DNA from: JBEIDK01 sp040383485 | Lineage (GTDB): Bacteria; Bacteroidota; Bacteroidia; UBA4408 | Assembly (NCBI GenBank): GCA_040383485.1 | Contig: JBEIDK010000087.1 | Coordinates: 1-13,507, forward strand | Reading direction: 5' to 3' | DNA length: 13,507 nt | In this document: one piece after another, positions 8,017 to 13,507 of the stretch | How the letters are laid out: the number at the start of each line of letters is the position of its first letter | Numbering within the stretch: position 1 is the stretch's first letter | Notes under the pieces: model-generated | What the model was told of the DNA's origin: nothing | What the model saw: only the letters and a program-made list of their open reading frames with translations | Databases searched by the model: none | Translations under genes and position numbers: made by a program

Positions 8017-9387
8017 ATGTTGACAAAACGGAGTGCTTTTGTTGTAGCCATTTTCTTATTTTCAGTTAATAACCAATTATCTGCGCAAAGCAAAATTGGA
8101 GAAGGAGTTATTGTTGATAAGGTTGTAGCCATTGTTGGTGGTAATTTAATTTTAAAGTCGGATGTTGAGAATGAATTTAATCAATTAGTCCTACAAGGAG
8201 CAAATCCAGAATCGTTAACGAGGTGTGGTGTATTAGAAGAAATGATGTTTAACAAGTTGCTTGTTCACCAAGCTGAAATTGATTCAGTAGAGGTTAGTGA
8301 TGCTCAAATTCAAGGTGAACTTGACCAAAGGATGAGGTACTATATTCAACAAATTGGTAGTGAGCAAAAGTTAGAAGAATACATGGGTAAATCTATTGCT
8401 GAGCTTAAGGAAGAGTACAAGGGGGATATAAGAAAAATGCTTATGGCCAGAACGGTACAGCAAAAGATAACTGCCGAAATAAAAGTTTCTCCGGGTGATG
8501 CAAGAAATTATTTTAATTCTATACCCACCGATAGCTTGCCTAGAATAAATGCTCAGTATGAAATTCAACAAATAGTAAAACACCCACCAGTTGGAGAAAA
8601 AGAGAAAAAATATTTAAAGGAAAAAATAGAAAAAATTAGAGAACGAATTGTAAATGGCGAAGATTTTGGGGCGTTAGCAGTTTTATATTCAGAAGATATT
8701 GAAAGTGCAAAAAGAAGCGGAGAGTTAGGTTTGGTTGCCAGAACAGATTTAGTTTCGGAATTTTCGGCAGCAGCTTTTGCTTTAAAAGGTAAGGAAATAT
8801 CAAGTGTTGTCGAAACTCAATTTGGTTATCATATTTTGCAATTAGTTGAAAGAAGAGGAGAAATGATTAATGTAAGACACATATTAATGATACCAAAATT
8901 ATCATCTGCCGACATGCAAAAATCACAAATGCAGTTAGATAGTATTTACAAACAAATAAGCGATAAAACAATAACCTTTGAAGAGGCAGCAGAAAAATTT
9001 AGTGACGATGAAGGAGGAAAAACAAGTGGAGGTTTGATTATTAATCCACAAAGTGGTACATCAAATTTCGAAGTTGAAGAATTAGACCCGAGTACATTTT
9101 TTGTAATTGATAAACTAAAAGTAGGAGAGGTTTCACAACCAACAAAATTACCTAATCCCGATGGTAAACAATCATATAAATTATTAAAGTTAAAATCACG
9201 AAGTACCCCTCATGTTGCTAACTTACGTGAAGATTATCAGAGAATTAGTAACATTGCTTTGCAACTGAAACAAAATAAAGCAATAAACGATTGGATTATT
9301 AAGAAGCGAAAAAATGTTTATGTAAAGCTTGATGAGGAGTTTTTAGCATGTAAATTTAAGCATGTTTGGGTTGATGTTAAGAACTAA
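8017..9387 (+). CDS. surA: SurA-like periplasmic chaperone / peptidylprolyl isomerase
   Basis: This is a periplasmic chaperone for outer-membrane proteins with two parvulin-type domains. The ATG at 8017 gives 456 residues and a clean signal peptide (KR, hydrophobic FVVAIFLF, LSAQ); in-frame GTG at 7993 and ATG at 7999 would only lengthen the leader. The SurA N-terminal domain starts with VDKVVAIVGGNLILKSDVENEF (about 33-55). Parvulin 1 is about 180-280, with GELGLVARTDLVSEFSAAAF and FGYHILQLVE. Parvulin 2 is about 284-395, starting INVRHILM. Domain 1 lacks the usual first His (QIV in place of HIL) and domain 2 lacks the second (SYKLLKL in place of GYHI). Isomerase activity may therefore be weak, with chaperoning as the main role; as I recall, other Bacteroidota SurA proteins show the same pattern. 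The stop lies one base from that of convergent recX. Substrates may include the many outer-membrane barrels typical of this phylum. Confidence 0.88.
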   Translation: MLTKRSAFVVAIFLFSVNNQLSAQSKIGEGVIVDKVVAIVGGNLILKSDVENEFNQLVLQGANPESLTRCGVLEEMMFNKLLVHQAEIDSVEVSDAQIQGELDQRMRYYIQQIGSEQKLEEYMGKSIAELKEEYKGDIRKMLMARTVQQKITAEIKVSPGDARNYFNSIPTDSLPRINAQYEIQQIVKHPPVGEKEKKYLKEKIEKIRERIVNGEDFGALAVLYSEDIESAKRSGELGLVARTDLVSEFSAAAFALKGKEISSVVETQFGYHILQLVERRGEMINVRHILMIPKLSSADMQKSQMQLDSIYKQISDKTITFEEAAEKFSDDEGGKTSGGLIINPQSGTSNFEVEELDPSTFFVIDKLKVGEVSQPTKLPNPDGKQSYKLLKLKSRSTPHVANLREDYQRISNIALQLKQNKAINDWIIKKRKNVYVKLDEEFLACKFKHVWVDVKN

Positions 9388-9388
9388 G

Positions 9389-9856
9389 CTACAGCTTTAA
9401 AATTTCTTTTACCTTAGATATGACTATTTCGTTTTCAAAGCCTTTTGAAAGCAGGTAATTATGAAGTTTTTTTGCCTTTATAAATTTGTTTTGTTCACTT
9501 AAGGTTTTACTTTTTGTTTTTATAAGTTTTTCAATCAGCTCAATGTATTCTATATTATTTATTTGCAACAATGCTTTTTTAATGCAATAATCACTCACGC
9601 CTTTTTGTTTCAAACTAATTTTTATTTTTGTCTTACCCCATTTATTTGCATTAAATTTACCCGATGCATAAGTGATTGCAAATCTCTCTTCATTTAGAAA
9701 GTTTTCTTCAATAAGTTTTACAAGTATATTTTCCACCACTTCTTCAGCAAGCTGAAAGCCATATAATTTGTTTCTTACTTCTTGCTGACATCTTTCTTGA
9801 TAAGCACAGTACTTGTATGCTTTTGCTAGCGCCTGATGTGGAGTAACTATTTCCAT
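9389..9856 (-). CDS. recX: RecX family regulatory protein
   Basis: RecX modulates RecA filaments during homologous recombination and the SOS response, in the cytoplasm. The ATG at 9856 gives 155 residues, close to the usual 150-165; the frame stays open to a TTG at 9868, which I rejected as the start. The protein is built of three-helix repeats. Visible family signs are AYKYCAYQERCQQEVRNKL near the N terminus, the conserved LIEENFLNEERFAITYASGKF block in the middle, and KWGKTKIKISLKQKGVSDYCIKKAL. A third repeat near the C terminus (KLHNYLLSKGFENEIVISKV) completes the pattern. It is not next to recA here. It faces surA tail to tail with a 1-bp gap and shares a ~100-bp divergent region with the VIT-type transporter gene. 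Confidence 0.9.
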   Translation of the reverse strand: MEIVTPHQALAKAYKYCAYQERCQQEVRNKLYGFQLAEEVVENILVKLIEENFLNEERFAITYASGKFNANKWGKTKIKISLKQKGVSDYCIKKALLQINNIEYIELIEKLIKTKSKTLSEQNKFIKAKKLHNYLLSKGFENEIVISKVKEILKL

Positions 9857-9879
9857 TTGTGTACCCAATTATTTTATTG

Positions 9880-9909
9880 ATTTGAATGTTCTGAAAATAA
9901 TATTCAAAT
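9880..9909. repeat. 8-bp inverted repeat in the recX / VIT divergent promoter region
   Basis: ATTTGAAT at 9880-9887 and ATTCAAAT at 9902-9909 form a perfect inverted repeat with a 14-nt spacer. On the minus strand the right arm overlaps TAAATTTG (9912-9905), an exact TAnnTTTG -7 element for recX, but no TTG lies at the usual -33 distance. The repeat could be an operator for one or both genes, or chance in AT-rich DNA. Confidence 0.35.
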
Positions 9910-9954
9910 TTAATTTTTCTTTACTTTGTTTTTAAAAACAATTGAAAATAAGTT

Positions 9955-10641
9955 ATGCATCACGAAAAACATTTTAGCCAAAGCGAAGTTGTAAGAGACG
10001 TTGTTATTGGAATGAGTGATGGTCTAACTGTACCTTTTGCATTGGCTGCAGGATTGAGCGGAGTATTGAGTGATAACCATCTAATTTTAATTGCTGGTAT
10101 TGCTGAAATATCTGCTGGTTCTATAGCAATGGGCTTAGGAGGATACCTTGCAGGCCAAACAGAAATTGACCATTATAACTCGGAAGAAAAAAGAGAGTAC
10201 GAAGAAATAATCACAAAATATGAGTTTGAGAAACAAGAAGTAAGAGATGTTTTTAAGGAATATGGACTAAGCGAGGAATCACAAAATATAATTGCAGATG
10301 AATTGGCAAAAGATGAAAAAAAATGGGTCGATTTTATGATGAAATTTGAACTTGGATTAGAAAAGCCGGATGCCAAACGAGCCACGAAAAGTGCATTTAA
10401 TATAGGCATTGCATATATTGTTGGAGGTATAATTCCATTGATGGGATATATGTTTACATCAAATACGATTATGGGTTTGCGCTTTTCAGCTGCAATAACA
10501 ATTGTTTGCTTATTTATTTTTGGCTACTACAAAAGTAAATTGACTGGACAGCAACCAATAAAAGGTGCATTGCGAGTAACTTTTATAGGTATTGTTGCGG
10601 CTTTAGCAGCATACGTAATTGCTTCATTAGTGAAACAATAA
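9955..10641 (+). CDS. VIT1/CCC1 family Fe2+/Mn2+ transporter
   Basis: This is an inner-membrane transporter of the vacuolar iron transporter family, predicted to move ferrous iron or manganese out of the cytoplasm by proton exchange. It has 228 residues and five likely membrane segments, with a charged helical metal-binding insert at about 70-140 between segments 2 and 3. Compared with the eucalyptus VIT1 residues I remember, the functional set is complete. Asp22 sits in MSDGLTVP and Met59 in GSIAMG. The cytoplasmic domain has Glu81, Glu84, Glu92 and Glu95, then Met128, Met129 and Glu132 in FMMKFELGLEKP. The match of spacing as well as residues makes metal transport likely; the exact metal is inference. 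An EamA transporter gene begins 4 bp after its stop, so the two are probably cotranscribed. Confidence 0.9.
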   Translation: MHHEKHFSQSEVVRDVVIGMSDGLTVPFALAAGLSGVLSDNHLILIAGIAEISAGSIAMGLGGYLAGQTEIDHYNSEEKREYEEIITKYEFEKQEVRDVFKEYGLSEESQNIIADELAKDEKKWVDFMMKFELGLEKPDAKRATKSAFNIGIAYIVGGIIPLMGYMFTSNTIMGLRFSAAITIVCLFIFGYYKSKLTGQQPIKGALRVTFIGIVAALAAYVIASLVKQ

Positions 10642-10645
10642 CTGT

Positions 10646-11536
10646 ATGAAAGAGAGTAAATATTTCGATTCATATAGACATCATTTGCTATTGCATTTGG
10701 TAGTTTTTATTTGGGGTTGGACAGGCATAATTGGGAAACTAATAAATATACATGCTGTGCCACTTGTATGGGCAAGAATATGGTTAACAATAATATTTAT
10801 TTTAATAGCAATCATTATCAGTAAGGAATCTTTAGTTATTAATCGAAAACGAATAATCCAATTATTCTTAGTTGGTTTTTTGATTGCGCTACATTGGATA
10901 TTTTTTTATCGTACCATACAAATATCTACAGTCTCAATTGCGGTAATTTGTCTAAGTACCTCAACCTTTTTTAATGCAATATTGACTCCATTATTATTTA
11001 AGGAAAGAACACCTATTTATCAATATATAATTGGAATTATTGTTATACTAGCCATAGCTTATATATTTAATTTTCAGCCTGGATATGAATATGCTTTATT
11101 GATGGGCGTTGTTTCTGCTTTTTTTTCGGCAGCCTTTACAACAATAAATGGAAAAATTAGTAAAAATTACACTCCATTAATGTTCTCGTTCTATGAATTA
11201 TTGGGTGGTGTAATATTATTATCACCATTCATTATTTTTAATACCAATTTTAGCTTAAGTATAATGAATGCTGGCGTTAAAGATTGGCTATGGTTAACCT
11301 TATTAGCTTCAGTATGTACTGCTTTTCCATTTATTGCAACTGCCAAAATTTTAAAACATATAAAATCATTTACAGTAATTCTAGCAATTAATTTAGAGCC
11401 TGTTTATACAATTATTTTTGCATGGATGATTTTTGGTGAATCGGAAAAGATGAACCTTCAGTTTTATATTGGAACTGGTGTTATATTATGCACTCTGTTT
11501 TTGAATGCCTATTTAAAAACAAAATTAATTAAGTAA
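10646..11536 (+). CDS. EamA/DMT-family inner-membrane transporter
   Basis: This is a 296-residue drug/metabolite-transporter superfamily protein with about ten hydrophobic helices arranged as two EamA repeats (about residues 14-140 and 150-290). Typical features are FIWGWTGIIGKL with LVWARIW in the first repeat. The second repeat starts near ALLMGVVSAFFSAAFT and contains FYELLGGVILLSPF and an AINLEPVYTIIFAW stretch with the family's usual E-P followed by FGES. EamA proteins export or import varied small molecules, such as amino acids, nucleotide precursors and riboflavin-like compounds, and the substrate cannot be deduced here. The gene starts 4 bp after the VIT-type gene, indicating an operon, although a shared function is only inferred. 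A repeat element with inverted ends begins 12 bp after its stop codon. Confidence 0.88.
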   Translation: MKESKYFDSYRHHLLLHLVVFIWGWTGIIGKLINIHAVPLVWARIWLTIIFILIAIIISKESLVINRKRIIQLFLVGFLIALHWIFFYRTIQISTVSIAVICLSTSTFFNAILTPLLFKERTPIYQYIIGIIVILAIAYIFNFQPGYEYALLMGVVSAFFSAAFTTINGKISKNYTPLMFSFYELLGGVILLSPFIIFNTNFSLSIMNAGVKDWLWLTLLASVCTAFPFIATAKILKHIKSFTVILAINLEPVYTIIFAWMIFGESEKMNLQFYIGTGVILCTLFLNAYLKTKLIK

Positions 11537-11548
11537 TGCAAATAAAAT

Positions 11549-11717
11549 AGGCTGTCTCAAAAGTCCGTTTTGTCTTGCTGAATTTATATCAGCATCCCTG
11601 AAAAATACTTATTTATTGAATTTTAAATTAACAACAATTGTCAATTTTGGATTTGTTGCTGCATCGCGCTATGGCATTTGCCATAATGATTAGCAATTGT
11701 AACTTTTGAGACAGCCT
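11549..11717. mobile_element. MITE-like element with perfect 16-bp terminal inverted repeats
   Basis: AGGCTGTCTCAAAAGT at 11549-11564 is matched exactly by its reverse complement at 11702-11717, giving a 169-bp unit with no coding capacity. Inside are a hairpin with TGCTGA (11576-11581) and TCAGCA (11589-11594) around a 7-nt loop, and a second perfect hairpin, TATGGCA / TGCCATA (11670-11685), with a 2-nt loop. The ends resemble terminal repeats I associate with IS1182-like insertion sequences, so a non-autonomous derivative is plausible. The internal GCTGAATTTAT...TCAGCATC motif resembles a dispersed Bacteroidota palindrome. No clear target duplication is visible. It lies between convergent genes and could also affect their 3' ends. 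Confidence 0.6.
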
Positions 11718-11734
11718 CTTTTTATAAATTGATG

Positions 11735-12184
11735 TTACTTCTTCTTTTTAATTCCTCCACTAAAGGAATATGATTTTTTAATAACATCCGATTTGGTTTT
11801 ATTATCTTTTTTCATCCAAAGTATTTTACCTTCAACGGCATCCTCTTCAATATCACCATCCCACTTTAAAGTTTCATTGCTTTCATTTACCATGTCACAA
11901 TTAAAGTGAGTCTTAATATTTTCAACATCTGTTGAGTCAATTACGTAAGTGAATTCTGCTTTTTTAAATGAATACTTTTCATCCATTAAATCACTACTTA
12001 ACTTACCTCCTTTAAACTTTAATACATCAGGAATGGCTTTTGGAGTTTTTTTAGGATTCTCTTCTTGAACATTTATCTCATAAGTAATGCCTTCTAAAAC
12101 TTTTTCTTTTTTTACTTTTTGAGCAAATAAAATTGTAGATGTAGAAATGATGGCTACGGTTAAAGTGATTACAAACTTTTTCAT
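11735..12184 (-). CDS. Small exported protein of unknown function
   Basis: I do not recognise the family. The 149-residue protein starts MKKFVITLTVAIISTSTILFAQ, a clear Sec signal peptide cleaved near residue 21-22; there is no lipobox Cys, so it is predicted to be soluble in the periplasm or secreted. The mature part is about 125 residues, charged and Lys-rich. It contains VLEGITYEINVQEENP, DVLKFKGGKLSSDLMDEKY, an ETLKWDGDIEEDAVEGKILW segment and ends in a Lys tail (GGIKKKK). The pattern of short alternating segments (FKGGKLSS, AEFTYVI, LKWDGDI, VEGKILW, KSYSFSG) suggests a small beta-rich domain of about 120 residues. No T9SS sorting domain is present. It stands alone, with its own promoter candidate, between the MITE-like element and the divergent pnuC gene. 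Confidence 0.75.
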   Translation of the reverse strand: MKKFVITLTVAIISTSTILFAQKVKKEKVLEGITYEINVQEENPKKTPKAIPDVLKFKGGKLSSDLMDEKYSFKKAEFTYVIDSTDVENIKTHFNCDMVNESNETLKWDGDIEEDAVEGKILWMKKDNKTKSDVIKKSYSFSGGIKKKK

Positions 12185-12209
12185 TTATTGTTATAATATT
12201 TAGATAGAA

Positions 12210-12239
12210 CAAGTATACAGATTATTATTTGCTTTGCAA
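12210..12239 (-). promoter_or_regulatory. Bacteroidota-type promoter candidate for the small exported protein gene
   Basis: On the minus strand, TTG (12239-12237) is followed after 19 nt by TATACTTG (12217-12210), one base off TAnnTTTG. The predicted start of transcription, about 5 nt further on, leaves a leader of roughly 20 nt before the ATG at 12184. Motif and spacing are the only evidence. Confidence 0.45.
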
Positions 12240-12280
12240 CTTATCAGATTAATTTTAAGATTTATTCAGTTTTGGATATA

Positions 12281-12844
12281 ATGAATGTAAACATTATTTT
12301 AGAATTTATTGCTGCACTTTCGGCCATTTTTTATGTTGTTTTAGCAGCAAAGCAATGCTATTTGTGTTGGCCTATTTCTATATTAAGCACACTGATTTAT
12401 ATGGGCTTATATTTTAATGTACATTTATATTTAGAGTCAATATTGCAAATATTTTATTTAATCCTAAGTATTTATGGCTGGATTTTTTGGCAAAAAAATG
12501 AAACCAAATTTCTAGTAACAAAAAATAGCTTTGGCTATAACTTTCTTTCTATTTTTACATTGTTAATTGTTTCATTAATATTATCGTTTATTGCAAGTAA
12601 TCATTCAGATATATCAATGCCATATTTAGATGCACCAATCTTCATCTTTAGCTTGTATGCAACATTTATTACGGCAAAAAAGAAATTAGAAAGTTGGACA
12701 TATTGGATTGTTATTGATTTAATTTCCGGGTATGTATCCTTTTCAAAAGGCCTAAGAGTTACTTCTGTTTTGTTTTTTGTGTATGTTGTGTTAGCAATTT
12801 TTGGGTTTTATGAATGGAGAAAATCTTTGAAGATTGTTCAATGA
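12281..12844 (+). CDS. pnuC: PnuC family nicotinamide riboside transporter
   Basis: This is an inner-membrane facilitator that lets nicotinamide riboside enter the cell for NAD synthesis. The ATG at 12281 gives 187 residues; a TTG at 12272 in the same frame is less likely. About seven hydrophobic helices are visible. PnuC-like segments include an N-terminal EFIAALSAIFYVVLAAKQ, the LCWPISILSTLIYMGLYF block, ESILQIFYLILSIYGW with the conserved Tyr-Gly-Trp, and a C-terminal YVVLAIFGFYEWRKS. The last codons overlap the start of a NadR-type kinase gene by four bases (ATGA), which supports nicotinamide riboside rather than thiamine as the substrate, since PnuC relatives can carry other vitamins. 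No TPP-type riboswitch leader is visible upstream. Confidence 0.9.
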   Translation: MNVNIILEFIAALSAIFYVVLAAKQCYLCWPISILSTLIYMGLYFNVHLYLESILQIFYLILSIYGWIFWQKNETKFLVTKNSFGYNFLSIFTLLIVSLILSFIASNHSDISMPYLDAPIFIFSLYATFITAKKKLESWTYWIVIDLISGYVSFSKGLRVTSVLFFVYVVLAIFGFYEWRKSLKIVQ

Positions 12845-13371
12845 ATAAATTAATTAAGATTGCGATAATTGGTCCTGAATCAAGCGGAAAATCAACTTTG
12901 GCTATGCAATTAGCTAATAAGTATTGTGATGTGTTTGTACCTGAATTTGCGCGTGAATATTTAGAAAATCTTGAAAGAGCTTACACAATTAAAGATTTAG
13001 AAGAAATTGCAGCAAATCAATTAAATAGTGAAACTAATTGGGCTAAAAAATGCAATAAATTTTTATTCTGTGACACTAATTTACTAGTTATAAAGATATG
13101 GGCATTGAATTCTTATAATTTAGAACTGCCTATTATAAAAGAGAATTATTCGGCAAGTAATTATGATATTCACTTTTTATGTGACGTAGATATTGACTGG
13201 GAATTTGACAAATTAAGAGAACACTCTTCATTGGAAATGAGGAACTTTTTATTTAATTGGTATAAAAGAGAATTAGACTTATCTAACGCCAATTATTATA
13301 TAATTTCAGGTGATTTAAATAAAAGACTTAAAAGGTGTTCAGAAATAATAGATAACTTTATTGAAAGTTAA
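12841..13371 (+). CDS. nadR: NadR-type nicotinamide riboside kinase (P-loop ATPase)
   Basis: This protein is predicted to phosphorylate nicotinamide riboside to NMN in the cytoplasm, trapping the substrate brought in by PnuC. The ATG at 12841 overlaps the pnuC stop as ATGA and gives 176 residues; the frame extends to 12814, but coupling and the closeness of the P-loop favour 12841. Walker A is GPESSGKS at residues 11-18. Other NadR kinase features are VPEFAREYLE (about 34-43), an FCDTN acidic motif near 75, and FLCDVDIDWEFDKLREH, which matches the usual DIDIPW-D-LR lid segment. It lacks both the DNA-binding and the NMN adenylyltransferase domains of enterobacterial NadR, so it is a stand-alone kinase and the adenylyltransferase step must come from another gene. 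Its stop overlaps that of a convergent gene. Confidence 0.88.
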   Translation: MNKLIKIAIIGPESSGKSTLAMQLANKYCDVFVPEFAREYLENLERAYTIKDLEEIAANQLNSETNWAKKCNKFLFCDTNLLVIKIWALNSYNLELPIIKENYSASNYDIHFLCDVDIDWEFDKLREHSSLEMRNFLFNWYKRELDLSNANYYIISGDLNKRLKRCSEIIDNFIES

Positions 13372-13507
13372 ATAGACTTATTTTCAGTTTTCGGTTTTTT
13401 CATTATTGCATAAATTTCAACAATGAATCCAATAATAATAACAATAGGAGAAACCGTTAATCTTTGCTTATTGAAAATTTCAGGATTAAATAATGTAGGG
13501 TCCTCAC
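13368..13507 (-). CDS. DUF3098 family membrane protein, C-terminal part only
   Basis: A frame on the minus strand is open from the right edge (first full codon 13505-13503) to the TAA at 13370-13368, giving 45 residues. It reads EDPTLFNPEIFNKQRLTVSP, then a hydrophobic helix IVIIIGFIVEIYAIM, then a short basic and polar tail ending KSI. The D-P-x-x-F-N-x-E-I-F--R-L--P block followed by GF-VEIYAIM is what I recall from the DUF3098 family, small Bacteroidota membrane proteins with two helices, often encoded near ftsX and uppP. The N-terminal helix would lie beyond the window. Its stop codon overlaps the stop of the NadR-like gene by three bases. The function is unknown. Confidence 0.75.
   Translation of the reverse strand, partial: EDPTLFNPEIFNKQRLTVSPIVIIIGFIVEIYAIMKKPKTENKSI

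Noticed and set aside
10173..10409. 78-codon minus-strand frame
   Set aside because: It is antisense to the metal-binding insert of the VIT-type transporter and Ser/Phe-rich, as expected for a shadow frame.

Overview
The window is an AT-rich segment from a member of the Bacteroidota. The evidence is a type IX secretion (T9SS) substrate with a CHU_C / gliding-motility C-terminal sorting domain, a PorP/SprF-family outer-membrane protein directly after it, a Bacteroidota-type SurA with two parvulin domains, the tail of a DUF3098 protein, weak Shine-Dalgarno sites, and promoter-like TTTG/TTG - 19 to 20 nt - TAnnTTTG pairs. No tRNA, rRNA, CRISPR array, intact transposase or phage gene was seen.

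Layout, left to right. (1) The 3' part of kdsB (CMP-KDO synthetase, lipid A core synthesis) runs in from the left edge. (2) After a 75-bp gap with a good promoter candidate comes a large FadN/FadB-like fused 3-hydroxyacyl-CoA dehydrogenase / enoyl-CoA hydratase. A GC-rich palindromic repeat lies inside its reading frame. (3) Convergent to it on the minus strand is a two-gene unit: a ~1170-residue secreted DUF7948/SBBP/PKD/CHU_C protein followed 2 nt later by a PorP/SprF-like protein. (4) A ~470-bp AT-rich divergent gap leads to a SurA-like periplasmic chaperone on the plus strand, which ends one base from a convergent recX. (5) Divergent from recX is a plus-strand pair, a VIT1/CCC1-type metal transporter and an EamA-family transporter. 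(6) The gap after them holds a ~169-bp element with perfect 16-bp terminal inverted repeats (MITE-like), then a minus-strand gene for a small exported protein of unknown function. (7) Last is a translationally coupled pnuC-nadR-like pair for nicotinamide riboside uptake and phosphorylation. It ends with its stop codon overlapping that of a minus-strand DUF3098 gene cut by the right edge.

Most of this is ordinary chromosomal housekeeping: envelope sugar activation, beta-oxidation, outer-membrane protein folding, recombination control, metal handling and NAD salvage. The accessory part is the T9SS substrate / PorP-like pair. The repeat-derived features are the in-frame GC palindrome in the beta-oxidation gene and the MITE-like element. 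I found no convincing new multi-gene system. The best leads for a second look are the two repeat families and the secreted-protein / PorP pair.
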